Below, one piece after another: positions 27,396 through 35,441 of a stretch of 64,000 nt of DNA. Source of the stretch: CAVZTA01 sp963778025 (GTDB taxonomy: Bacteria > Chloroflexota > Limnocylindria > Limnocylindrales > CSP1-4); NCBI GenBank assembly GCA_963778025.1, contig CAVZTA010000006.1, forward strand, positions 496,001 through 560,000, read 5' to 3'. Within the stretch, counting starts at the first letter, position 1, and every line of letters begins with the position of its first letter. A model generated the notes under the pieces. It did not search any database. It worked only from the letters and a program-made list of their open reading frames with translations, and was not told where the DNA came from. A program made the position numbers and the translations under genes.

Positions 27396-28412
27396 GTGAC
27401 CATCGGCTTCGGCATGCTCGGGTCCGGCTACATGAGCCGGATCCACGCGGTCGCCATCGGCGACGACCCGTCACTCATGCGGCTCGTCGCGGTCGCCGGT
27501 GGCTCTCGAGCCCCCGAGTTCGCCCAGGAGCACGGCATCGCCCTCGAACCGTCCGCCGAGGCGTTGCTCGCCCGGAAGGACATCGACGCCGTCGTCATCG
27601 CGACGCCCCACACGACGCATCGCGACCTCGTCGTCGCCGCCGCGCAGGCCGGCAAGCACGTGATGCTCGAGAAGCCGATGGGGCTCTCCGTCGAGGAATG
27701 CGACGAGATGATCGACGCCTGCGCCAAGGCCGGCGTCCAGCTGTCGCTCGCGAAGGTCTCGCGCTGGCTGGAGGCGGTCAAGGTCGGCTACGACCTCGTC
27801 CGGAGCGGCAAGGCCGGCGACCTCGTGTCGATCCACGTCCATCGGCTGTTCGCGGGCTATCCGAACACCGGCTGGCCCCTGAACCCCGAAGAGGGCGGTG
27901 CTTGGCTGGATTGGGGCTCGCACGGCTGCGACATCGTCCGCTGGTACGCCGGCACGGAGCCCACGCTCGTCACCGCCCGCGCCGTCTCGCGCCGTGACGA
28001 CATGAAGGACCTCACGGTCATGGCCACGTACGACTTCCCGGGGAGGGCCTTGGCCCACCTCTGGATGAGCTACGAGATCCCCGCCGCCGCGGCGATGGAG
28101 CGGGCGCGCTACACGTTCGTCGGCACCGAGGCGGTCGTCGACGTCAACGCCTACGGCGGGGTCGACGTCGTCCGCGGCGACACCTCCGAGCCCGCCTATC
28201 GCGACGAGCGCTTCGTCGGCCCGGGCACCACCTGGGACTGGCAGGCGCCCTACTTCCGACGCGCGTTCCGCGACCAGGCGGCCGACCTCGCCGAGGCGAT
28301 CCGCGACGGCCGACCCGTCGCGATCGACGGGGTGGAGGGGCGCAAGGCGGTCGACATGGCCCTCGCGGCCCGGCGGTCGTGGGAGACGGATACCGCGGTG
28401 CGGATGGGCTGA
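27396..28412 (+). CDS. Gfo/Idh/MocA-family oxidoreductase
   Basis: A 338-residue NAD(P)-dependent sugar/polyol dehydrogenase, intact. The Rossmann motif is FGMLGSGYMSRIH, the EKP motif is MLEKPMGLS, and the active-site segment is AWLDWGSHGCDIVRW. GTG 27396 follows CGGAGGAAC. The gene is monocistronic and under its own operator, and it converges with the ThDP enzyme gene. It is similar in size and motifs to the other three members of this family in the window. Confidence 0.9.
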   Translation: MTIGFGMLGSGYMSRIHAVAIGDDPSLMRLVAVAGGSRAPEFAQEHGIALEPSAEALLARKDIDAVVIATPHTTHRDLVVAAAQAGKHVMLEKPMGLSVEECDEMIDACAKAGVQLSLAKVSRWLEAVKVGYDLVRSGKAGDLVSIHVHRLFAGYPNTGWPLNPEEGGAWLDWGSHGCDIVRWYAGTEPTLVTARAVSRRDDMKDLTVMATYDFPGRALAHLWMSYEIPAAAAMERARYTFVGTEAVVDVNAYGGVDVVRGDTSEPAYRDERFVGPGTTWDWQAPYFRRAFRDQAADLAEAIRDGRPVAIDGVEGRKAVDMALAARRSWETDTAVRMG

Positions 28413-28424
28413 ACCGGTCGGGGC

Positions 28425-30086
28425 CTAGTGCGATCCGGCGTCCGGCCGCGGGATCCGGCGCGTCTCGGCGGTGATGACGTCGACGACCGCGGGCTGGCCG
28501 GCATCGACCGCCGCGATGGCCCGCTGGAACGCCGAGCGCAGCTCCGAGACCTGCGTCACGCGCTCGGCATGGCAGCCCAGCGACCGGGCGACGCCCGCGT
28601 AGTCGCCGTACACGTTCGAAGCGCCGAGCCGCTCGATCGACTCCGGGATGTACTGGTCGTACATCGAGAAGATCGAGTCGTGCTTGATGACCGTGAGGAT
28701 CGGGATCCGCTCGCGGACGGCCGTCTCCCAATCCATGCCGGTCATGCCGACCGCCGCATCGCCCATCACGTTGACCACCAGCTTGTCGGGGTGGGCGAGC
28801 TTGGTGCCCATCGCGAGGCCCAGCGAGAACCCGAGCTGCGTCGAGTGGCCCCAGGCGAGGTACGAGCGCGGCGTCCGGGCCGGCCAGAACACCGACTGGA
28901 TGTCGCGGCTGTGCCCCGACTCGTGGGTGAGGATCGTGCGCGAGGGATCGAGCACCGACCAGAGCTCCCGGAACATCCGGTAGCCCGGGATGGGCGTGCC
29001 CTCGGCGGCGAACAGCGACTCGTAGTCGGCCAGGAATGCGGCCCGTCGCTCGCGGATCGTGGCGGCGGTCGCCGCCCGACGCTCGCGCTCGCGTCGCGCC
29101 GACGCGACCGCGGAGCTCCTCGGCCAGCGCCGCCAGGAACAGCTTCGCGTCGCTGTGCAGGCCGACGGCCGTGGGGTGGACCTTGTACAGGTCGCGCGGA
29201 TCGTTGGTGACGTGGATGAGCGTCTTGCCCGGGCCGAACGACGGCGCGAACGACGTCCGGCTGAGCGATGAGCCCACCGCGAGCAGCGTGTCGGCGGCAT
29301 CGAGGAAGTGGCGGAGCACCGGGCTCTCGCTGTAGCCGCCGGTGCCGACCGATAGCTCATGCCCCTCGTCGAAGCCGCTCTTGCCCATGAGCGTCGTGAG
29401 CACCGGGCGCGCCCAGGAGCTCCGCGACCTCCTGGAGCTCGGCGCTCGCCTCGGCGTAGAGCGTCCCGTGACCCGACCAGATGAGCGGCCGCTCCGCGCG
29501 GAGCAGCAGGTCGGCCGCCTCGCGGACGCCGCCCGCGTCGGGTCCGGGCCGGATCCACGGCACCGGCGTGTACTCCGCGACGTCGCCGGAGACCTCGCCG
29601 ACGAGCGCGTCCTCGACCAGCTCCACCATCACCGGTTGCGGGCGGCCGCTGCGCAGCGCGGCGAACGCCTGGCGCATCGTCGGCACCAGCAGGTCCGGTG
29701 TGAGGACGCGCGAGGCGAGCTTCGTCGTCGCGCCGTAGTTCGCGACGCTGTCGAAGGTGGGCCGCTGGCCGATGAGGTCGATGCCCGGATGGCCGGGCAG
29801 GAACAGCGTCGGCGTCGAGTCGGTGTAGCTGTGGGCGATGCCGGCGAACGCGTTCTCGGCACCGGCCAGCGCCTGGACCGCGATGACCCCGATGCGACGG
29901 CCGTTCGTCGAGCGCGACAGGCCGTCCGCCATGTTCCCCGCGACGCGCTCCTGGCGGGTGGTGATGGTCCGGATCCCGGCCGCGGTCAGCGCCTCCTGGA
30001 TCGAGGAGAGCGGGAAGCAGAAGACCTGCTCGACGCCCTTCGGCCTTGAGGATGCGCGCGAGGAGGTCGGCGCCCGTGGTGCCCAT
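28425..30086 (-). CDS. Thiamine-diphosphate enzyme of the acetolactate synthase/benzoylformate decarboxylase type (frameshifts)
   Basis: About 553 residues when joined across breaks near 30045, 29405 and 29110. The activating Glu is visible in TTRQERVAGNMADG. The central domain has LLAVGSSLSRTSF and KTLIHVTNDPRDLYKVHPTAVGL. The cofactor domain carries VVNVMGDAAVGMTGMDWETAVRERIPILTVIKHDS, where the usual GDG...NN reads GDA...KHD. These enzymes decarboxylate 2-keto acids or perform carboligation. The ATG shares a base with the preceding stop. It is the last gene of a leftward set with an M24 protein, an aldolase and an unrecognised protein. Confidence 0.8.
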   Translation of the reverse strand: MGTTGADLLARILKAEGRRAGLLLPALLDPGGADRGRDPDHHHPPGARRGEHGGRPVALDERPSHRGHRGPGAGRCRERVRRHRPQLHRLDADAVPARPSGHRPHRPAAHLRQRRELRRDDEARLARPHTGPAGADDAPGVRRAAQRPPATGDGGAGRGRARRRGLRRRRGVHAGAVDPARTRRGRRPRGGRPAAPRGAAAHLVGSRDALRRGERRAPGGRGAPGRARCSRRSWARAASTRGMSYRSAPAATARARCSATSSMPPTRCSRWAHRSAGRRSRRRSARARRSSTSPTIRATCTRSTPRPSACTATRSCSWRRWPRSSAVASARRERERRAATAATIRERRAAFLADYESLFAAEGTPIPGYRMFRELWSVLDPSRTILTHESGHSRDIQSVFWPARTPRSYLAWGHSTQLGFSLGLAMGTKLAHPDKLVVNVMGDAAVGMTGMDWETAVRERIPILTVIKHDSIFSMYDQYIPESIERLGASNVYGDYAGVARSLGCHAERVTQVSELRSAFQRAIAAVDAGQPAVVDVITAETRRIPRPDAGSH

Positions 30087-30910
30087 CAGGCGCTCAGGTC
30101 GACGCGGCGGGGCGTCGCGGCGGCGTCGGGTGCGACGCGGTAGATGACGTTGTCGACGTCGTCGACGCGGATCGACACGTCGTAGTGGTAGACCTCGATC
30201 CCGTCCGCGATCGTCGTGGGCCGGCGGACGATGAACTGCGCCCAGTCCGGGGCGTTGTGCGCCTCGAACGCGGTGTCGAGCCGCTCGTGGAGCTGCTCGG
30301 GCGGTGCGTCGAGGTCCGGGAAGAGCACCGGGCCCGTGTCGGTCTGGTAGACCCATTCGCGCTCGTTCGCGTTCATCGTCTTCACCGGGTACTCGATCGT
30401 GGCCTCGTAGCGACCGTGGCGGATGGTCGTGCTGGCGACCATCGTCTCGTTGGCGAGCGTGGCCTCACAGATCGCCTGGGCATCGGGCAGCGGCTCGCCC
30501 TCCCGCTCGACGAGCTCCAGGACCATCGAGACGTAGTTGCCCTTGATCGGCACCCGCAGCCGATCGGGCTGGTCGCCGCTGCCGGGCGGGAACTTGGCCC
30601 GCGCGGTGCCCCGCCGGGCGAAGGTCTTGAGGTGCATGAACGCGTCGTCGCTGATGATCGGCATGAAGTCGGCGTTGGGCTCGAGGAACAGGTCGCGCTC
30701 GGCGCCCACGCGCTCGGTCTTGCACGACGCGCCAAGGACGAACGTCTGGGTCCGGCCGGTCTCCTTGTCGACCACGCGGCAGCGCGATTCGATCTGGATG
30801 CGCGAGTTGTTCATCGGGTACGGCGGCCGATGGCTGAGCGTGCCGGGCGGCAGCACATCGAGGTCGATGCGCCACAGGATCATCGAGCGCGCGAAGTCCA
30901 GGACCTGCAT
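30086..30910 (-). CDS. Unrecognised conserved-looking protein in an aldolase/ThDP operon
   Basis: An intact 274-residue protein, apparently soluble and rich in beta-strand-like segments, with no signal peptide or membrane helix. I do not recognise the family. Notable stretches are the aromatic N-terminus (VLDFARSMILWRIDLDV), RIQIESRCRVVDKETGRTQTF and a C-terminal VYHYDVSIRVDDVDNVIYRV. Two internal cysteines (SRCRV and GASCKTE) might be of interest. ATG 30910 is 8 bases after the aldolase stop and the gene ends on the start of the ThDP enzyme, so it is almost certainly co-translated with both and probably acts in the same pathway. Confidence 0.7.
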   Translation of the reverse strand: MQVLDFARSMILWRIDLDVLPPGTLSHRPPYPMNNSRIQIESRCRVVDKETGRTQTFVLGASCKTERVGAERDLFLEPNADFMPIISDDAFMHLKTFARRGTARAKFPPGSGDQPDRLRVPIKGNYVSMVLELVEREGEPLPDAQAICEATLANETMVASTTIRHGRYEATIEYPVKTMNANEREWVYQTDTGPVLFPDLDAPPEQLHERLDTAFEAHNAPDWAQFIVRRPTTIADGIEVYHYDVSIRVDDVDNVIYRVAPDAAATPRRVDLSA

Positions 30911-30918
30911 CGTGTGCC

Positions 30919-31689
30919 TCAGGCGGGGGTGACGGCTGTCGGCTGTCGGGCGGCGTCGAGCTCCCGGGCGACCCCGTCGATCATCAGCCCGAGGTCCGTG
31001 GCGATGCTCAGGAACCGGAACCCGAGGTCGGCGTGGGCGCGTGCCGATGCGCCATCGCCCAGCACGATCCCGGCCGCGATCCCATTGGCCAGGCAGGCGT
31101 CGAGGATCCGCTGGACGGCGACCCGATGCGGCTCGGTCCGGTCGTCGTAGCCGAGGCCGAGGCCGAGCGCGAGGTCCGAGGGCCCGATGAGGATCGCGTC
31201 GACGCCCGGCGTGGCCGCGATGGCCTCGACGTTCGCCAGGCCTTCCGCGGTCTCGACCATGACGATGCACGCGACGTCCTCGATGATCCGCGGGTCGAGG
31301 GAATCCATCGCGATGGTCGCGCGGTTGGGGCCGAACGAGCGGGTGCCGTTCGGCGGGAAGCGACAGGCGGTGACGGCGTGGGCGGCTTCGTCGGCGGTGT
31401 TGACCAGCGGGATGATCACCCCGGCGGCGCCAGCATCGAGCGCGCGGCCGATGAGCAGCGGGTCGTTCGCGCCGACGCGGATCACGGGTGCCACGTTCGT
31501 GCCGCGCACCACGCGCATCAGCCCGGCGAGGTCGTTGTCCGAGACGAGCCCGTGCTGCTGGTCCCAGGCCATCCAGTCGATGCCCGAGTCGACCACGTAC
31601 TCGGCTTGCGCGGCGTTGCTGGTGGAGCACCAGAAGCCGAACGCCGGGCCGCTCCGCCAGCGCGCGATCAACGGATTCGTGTACGCCAT
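30919..31689 (-). CDS. HpcH/HpaI-family class II aldolase
   Basis: A 256-residue pyruvate-type aldolase paralogous to 23642-24442. MAWDQQHG, the metal Glu in IVMVETAEG and the metal Asp in ILIGPSDLALGLG are conserved. ATG 31689 is preceded by a TACACT box (31704-31699 on this strand) with 9 bases between, so it may have its own short-leader promoter in addition to read-through from the M24 gene 35 bases upstream. Expected to cleave a keto-deoxy sugar acid or related 4-hydroxy-2-oxo acid. Confidence 0.87.
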   Translation of the reverse strand: MAYTNPLIARWRSGPAFGFWCSTSNAAQAEYVVDSGIDWMAWDQQHGLVSDNDLAGLMRVVRGTNVAPVIRVGANDPLLIGRALDAGAAGVIIPLVNTADEAAHAVTACRFPPNGTRSFGPNRATIAMDSLDPRIIEDVACIVMVETAEGLANVEAIAATPGVDAILIGPSDLALGLGLGYDDRTEPHRVAVQRILDACLANGIAAGIVLGDGASARAHADLGFRFLSIATDLGLMIDGVARELDAARQPTAVTPA

Positions 31690-31698
31690 TGCACCCCC

Positions 31699-31704
31699 AG
31701 TGTA
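31699..31704 (-). promoter_or_regulatory. Putative -10 box (TACACT) for a short-leader aldolase transcript
   Basis: On the minus strand TACACT is followed by nine bases (GGGGGTGCA) and the aldolase ATG. The same CTTACACT sequence precedes the starts near 40253 and 45962. No good -35 is seen. Confidence 0.4.
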
Positions 31705-31724
31705 AGAGTCGGTCAGGATTGAAT

Positions 31725-32877
31725 TCAGACCGTTCCGAGGGCTCCGGGTGCCGTCGACAGGATCTCCGGCGGGTCGCCGACCACGACGACCTGCTCGGCG
31801 CAGTAGATGCCGTCGTCCTCGACCGACGCCGGCTCGACCGTGATGACCATCCCGGCCTCGAGCACCGTGTCGTCGTGGCGGGCGACGCTCGGCGGCTCGG
31901 TCGCCGTGAGGCCGATGCCGTGCCCCACCCGCCCGAACCCGAAGTTCGGCAGGCCGAGTCGCTCCAGCGTGGTCCCGACGGCGTTGGCGACATCGGAGGC
32001 CCGCTTGCCGGGTCGGGCGAGCTCGATGCCGGCCTGCGTCGCCTCGAGGATCCGTGCCTGGCGGTCGCGCTGCTGCTGCGTCGGTCCGCCGACGACGGCC
32101 GCCCGGCAGAAGTCCGACCAGTAGCCGTCGACGGTCACGCCGAGATCGGCCCAGACCATGTCGCCGCGCTCGATGCGCCGCGGACGCGGATGGCCCATGA
32201 ATTGGTGGTAGTGGCCGGGACCCGACGTGATCGCGATCCAGCCGGGCTGCGTCCAGCCCTCCCATCCGGCGCCCGCAGCGTGCGCCGCCCGCTCGATGAT
32301 CGCGCGCCACGTCCGACTCGAGGCGACCCTCGAGGGGCTGCGAGAAGACCTCCGCGAATGCGGCAGTGTTGGCGGCGCACGCGCGCCGCAGCCGCTCGAT
32401 CTCCGCCGGGCTCTTGCGGATGCGGACGTCCCACAGCACGGCCGCACCGTCGACGAGCTCGATCCCCGGCAGCGCCGCTTCCAGCGCCCGCAGCGTGGTC
32501 GCCGCCATCCCGAGCCGGCTCTCACCGGCGAGCTCGAGGCCGATGCGTCGCCGCCCGCCGCCGTCCCGGATGAGCCCGACCAGCTCGTCGATCGGCGGCC
32601 GGTCGATGCGGTCGTAGTCCCGGACGTCCCAGCCGGTGTCCTCGGCGGCGACGTCGCGGACGTAGGTGGGTACGAGGAGCATCGGGCGGCCGGCGGCGGG
32701 CACCCACACCGCGAGGATGCGCGTCATCGAGGACCACATCACGCGCTCGACATGGCCCGTGACGTACTCGAAGTTCGCGGTCTCCGTGAGCAGCACGCCG
32801 TCGAGCCCGGTGTTCGTCAGCCCCGCCTGGATGCGCTCCAGGCGTGACGTGTATTCCTCGGCCTCGAACGGCCTCAT
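31725..32877 (-). CDS. M24-family metallopeptidase (Xaa-Pro aminopeptidase/creatinase fold), frameshift near 32320
   Basis: About 384 residues. The N-terminal creatinase-type domain starts at MRPFEAEEYTSRLERIQ. After a frame slip near 32320 the pita-bread domain shows the metal-binding set: two Asp in MVWADLGVTVDGYWSDFCR, His in VGHGIGL, Glu in ITVEPASV and Glu in CAEQVVVV. Members cleave X-Pro peptides or, as creatinase-like enzymes, small amidino or ester compounds. ATG 32877 follows a GGAGG ribosome site. It heads the leftward operon and is divergent from the aminotransferase across 75 bases. Confidence 0.82.
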
Positions 32878-32952
32878 CGGGATCCTCCGCTACCGCCGAC
32901 GTGCGGTCGGCATGTCATCATCGGGCAGCAGAGGGAGACACAGGAGGGGACC

Positions 32953-34302
32953 GTGACGTCCACCGATACCGGCGCCGGCGCCCTGTTCACGCTCGATCCC
33001 ACGCGTGCGTATCCCGTGCTCGCTCGCGCCGACGGCATCCGGCTGTGGGACGACGCGGGGAACGAGTACCTCGATGCCATCGCCGGGATCGCGGTCGCGA
33101 ACGTGGGCTACGGGCGGCAGGAGGTCGTCGACGCGATCGCCGAGCAGGCGGCCCGGCTGCCGTACGCCGTCGGCAATATCTTCGCCTCCGAGCCGGCGAT
33201 CGCCCTCGCGGCCGAGATCGCGCGCTTCACGCCGGGCGACCTGGACCACGTGCACTTCACGTCGGGCGGCTCGGAGGCGGTCGAGGTCTCGCTGAAGATG
33301 GCGCGCCAGTACCACGTCCTGCGCGGCGAGCCCGATCGAACGGTCTTCGTCTCCCGCTGGACGAACTACCACGGGGCGACCCTCGGCGGGCTGACGGTCG
33401 GCGGGTCGAAGCTGCGGCGGAAGATCTACGAGCCGATGCTGCTCCAGACGCCGCACGTCCGGACGCCGTACTGCTATCGCTGCCCGTGGCCCGACGCCCA
33501 TCCCGACTGCGGTGAGGCGGCCGCCGCTGAGGTGGAGGCGGCGATCGTGGCGGCCGGGCCGGGGCGGGTGGCCGCCGTCATCGGGGAGCCGATCATCGCG
33601 TCGGTCGGCGGCGCCATCCCGCCGCAACCCGACTACTGGCCGCGCGTCCGCGAGATCTGCGACCGGCACGGCGTGCTGCTCATCCTCGACGAGGTCGTCA
33701 CCGGGTTCGGGCGCACGGGGAAGCGGTTCGCGGCGGATCACTGGGGCGTCGTGCCCGACCTGCTCGTGATGGGCAAGGGCGTGAGCGGCGGGTATGCGCC
33801 GCTGGGCGCCGTGGCGGCGCGTTCGCACGTCCGGGCGGCCTTCGCGGAGCGTGGCGCGGCGTTCGAGCACATCTTCACGTTCGGCGGGCATCCCATCGCC
33901 ACGGCCGCCGGGCTCGCCGTGCTCCGGATCTGGGAGCGGGAGGCGCTTACCGAGCGGGCTGCTGGGCTGGAAGGGGCGTTCCGGGCCGCGCTCGACCGGC
34001 TGCGCGAGCACCCGTTCGTGGGCGATATCCGGGTGACCGGGCTCATGGCCGGCATCGAGTTCGTGGCCGACCGCGACACGAAGGAGCCGTTCGAGCCGTC
34101 CGCGAAGTTCGGCACCCGAGTCCGCGAGGCGGGGCTGCGCAATGGGATCGTGACCTACCCGGGCTCGGGCATGGCCGATGGCGCCCGGGGCGACATCATC
34201 AGCCTCTACCCGCCGCTGATCGTCGGCGAGGCGGAGATCGCCGAGATCGCCGAGCGCCTCGAGGCCACGTTCGTCGAGGTGGAGCGGGACCTGCGGGCCT
34301 GA
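32953..34302 (+). CDS. Class III PLP-dependent aminotransferase
   Basis: A 449-residue fold-type I aminotransferase of the omega-amino acid/4-aminobutyrate group. The pyridoxal phosphate region includes TSGGSEAVEVSLKMARQYH, the cofactor Asp in LLILDEVVTGFGRTGK, and the Schiff-base Lys in VMGKGVSGGYAPLG. Length is typical. The GTG at 32953 follows AGGAGGGG. It is divergent from the M24/aldolase/ThDP set, so it may supply that pathway with a keto acid or aldehyde from an amine. The specific amine donor is unknown. Confidence 0.9.
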   Translation: MTSTDTGAGALFTLDPTRAYPVLARADGIRLWDDAGNEYLDAIAGIAVANVGYGRQEVVDAIAEQAARLPYAVGNIFASEPAIALAAEIARFTPGDLDHVHFTSGGSEAVEVSLKMARQYHVLRGEPDRTVFVSRWTNYHGATLGGLTVGGSKLRRKIYEPMLLQTPHVRTPYCYRCPWPDAHPDCGEAAAAEVEAAIVAAGPGRVAAVIGEPIIASVGGAIPPQPDYWPRVREICDRHGVLLILDEVVTGFGRTGKRFAADHWGVVPDLLVMGKGVSGGYAPLGAVAARSHVRAAFAERGAAFEHIFTFGGHPIATAAGLAVLRIWEREALTERAAGLEGAFRAALDRLREHPFVGDIRVTGLMAGIEFVADRDTKEPFEPSAKFGTRVREAGLRNGIVTYPGSGMADGARGDIISLYPPLIVGEAEIAEIAERLEATFVEVERDLRA

Positions 34303-34351
34303 CCGCTTGGCGGCCATGCGCGAGCAACGCTGAGCCACCGCGACGACCCAC

Positions 34352-34532
34352 GTGCGCCGGGTGCACGCTACGACGAAGCAAGGGACGCGCCAGCGATCCT
34401 GAGGCGGCCGATCGGCCGGTTCCTTCGTCGGCCCGTGCACCGTGTGCACCGTTCGGCGGCGGAGGGCCCCGCAGGACGGCCGGAAGCCCGTCGCGCGGCG
34501 TCGCCGTTCGTTGCAGCGTGCATCGGGTGCAC
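34352..34532. repeat. Three 15-bp repeats (GTGCNYCGKGTGCAC) at an exact 83-bp period
   Basis: GTGCGCCGGGTGCAC (34352-34366), GTGCACCGTGTGCAC (34435-34449) and GTGCATCGGGTGCAC (34518-34532) lie in the same orientation, with starts exactly 83 bases apart. Each holds GTGCAC or a near copy twice. The spacers differ from one another. Between the first two copies CGACGAAG (34371-34378) can pair with CTTCGTCG (34423-34430) around a 14-bp palindrome CGGCCGATCGGCCG (34405-34418). The array fills the 257-base convergent gap between the aminotransferase and IclR genes; no coding sequence is evident there. Role unknown: a phased protein-binding array or a structured RNA are both possible. Confidence 0.6.
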
Positions 34533-34559
34533 GAGCGCCGCGCCGGCGCCCCGGGCGGC

Positions 34560-35366
34560 TCAGCCCCCGGGCCAGCCCAGTCGTCGCGACAGCTCGTCGG
34601 CCCCGCTCTTGATGCGACTCGCCGCATCGGCCTCCTTGGCGGGATCCGTCCGATTGTCGGGCCACGTGCCGATGAGGTCGCCGATCACGCGGCCGGCGGC
34701 ATCGCGGATCGGCGCCGACACGCCGATCGCCCCGTCGTACCGCTCGCCGTGGCTGATGACCCAGCCCCGCTCGCGGGCCAGCGCCAGCTCGGCGCGGAGC
34801 GCGTCCTTGCTCACGGGCCGCCGGCCCGGGATCGGATCCGGCAGGGACGCCAGGATCGCCTCCCGCTCGGGCTCGGGCAGGAACGCGAGGATGCCCTTGC
34901 CGCTCGAGCCCAGGTGGACATCGCTCCAGTCGCGGAGCGACTCCCAGATGTAGCGGATGGGGTGGCTCGTCTCGACCGCATCCACGGCCGAGAACTGGCG
35001 CCGCGACGGGTCGTACAGCGCGAGCACGACGGTCTCGCCGACCTCGGCGGCCACGCGCTCGAGGATGGGCCGGCCGATGCGCCGGACGTCGACCTTGCCG
35101 GCGACCAGGATGCCGATGCGCGCCAGGTCCGGCCCGATCGAGTAGCGCCCGACGCCGTCCGCGGTGAGCAGACCGAGGGCCGTCATCTCGGTGACGACCC
35201 GATGCACGGCACTGCGCGGGATCGCCGTCTCCCGGGCGAGGTCGCGGATGCCCCATTCGCCGCGCTCCGCGAAGGCGTCGAGCACCCGCGCCCAACGCGC
35301 CATCGGGCCACGCGGGCCGTGGTGCGCCGGAGCCTCCGCGTGCGTTGACCCGGCCGACTCGTGCAT
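34560..35366 (-). CDS. IclR-family transcriptional regulator
   Basis: A 268-residue regulator. The N-terminal winged helix (about 25-90) reads RVLDAFAERGEWGIRDLARETAIPRSAVHRVVTEMTALGLL. The C-terminal IclR effector domain contains VLALYDPSRRQFSAVDAVETSHPIRY, LGSSGKGILAFLPE and DGAIGVSAPIRDAAGRVIGDL. IclR proteins regulate catabolic or efflux genes, usually divergently and often autoregulating. Here it faces the AceE-like E1 gene, with an inverted-repeat cluster at 35388-35416 in the gap. The ATG at 35366 gives the full domain. Confidence 0.88.
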   Translation of the reverse strand: MHESAGSTHAEAPAHHGPRGPMARWARVLDAFAERGEWGIRDLARETAIPRSAVHRVVTEMTALGLLTADGVGRYSIGPDLARIGILVAGKVDVRRIGRPILERVAAEVGETVVLALYDPSRRQFSAVDAVETSHPIRYIWESLRDWSDVHLGSSGKGILAFLPEPEREAILASLPDPIPGRRPVSKDALRAELALARERGWVISHGERYDGAIGVSAPIRDAAGRVIGDLIGTWPDNRTDPAKEADAASRIKSGADELSRRLGWPGG

Positions 35367-35387
35367 GCGACCATGACCGTAACAGAT

Positions 35388-35416
35388 TCCGGGACTGGTG
35401 TCCCGGATATCGGGAC
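35388..35416. promoter_or_regulatory. Inverted-repeat cluster, likely IclR operator
   Basis: TCCGGGAC-tggt-GTCCCGGA (35388-35407) is a perfect 8-bp inverted repeat. It overlaps a second one, GTCCCG-gatat-CGGGAC (35400-35416). The CGGGAC box therefore occurs three times with alternating orientation between the divergent IclR and E1 genes, the usual position of an IclR operator. It overlaps the N-terminal part of the longest possible E1 frame, which supports a downstream E1 start. Confidence 0.55.
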
Positions 35417-35441
35417 GACGACGACGCAGGAGCGAGGAACG

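Noticed and set aside
34352..34532. CRISPR array
   Set aside because: Only three 15-bp imperfect repeats with 68-bp spacers and no cas genes; too short and too sparse.
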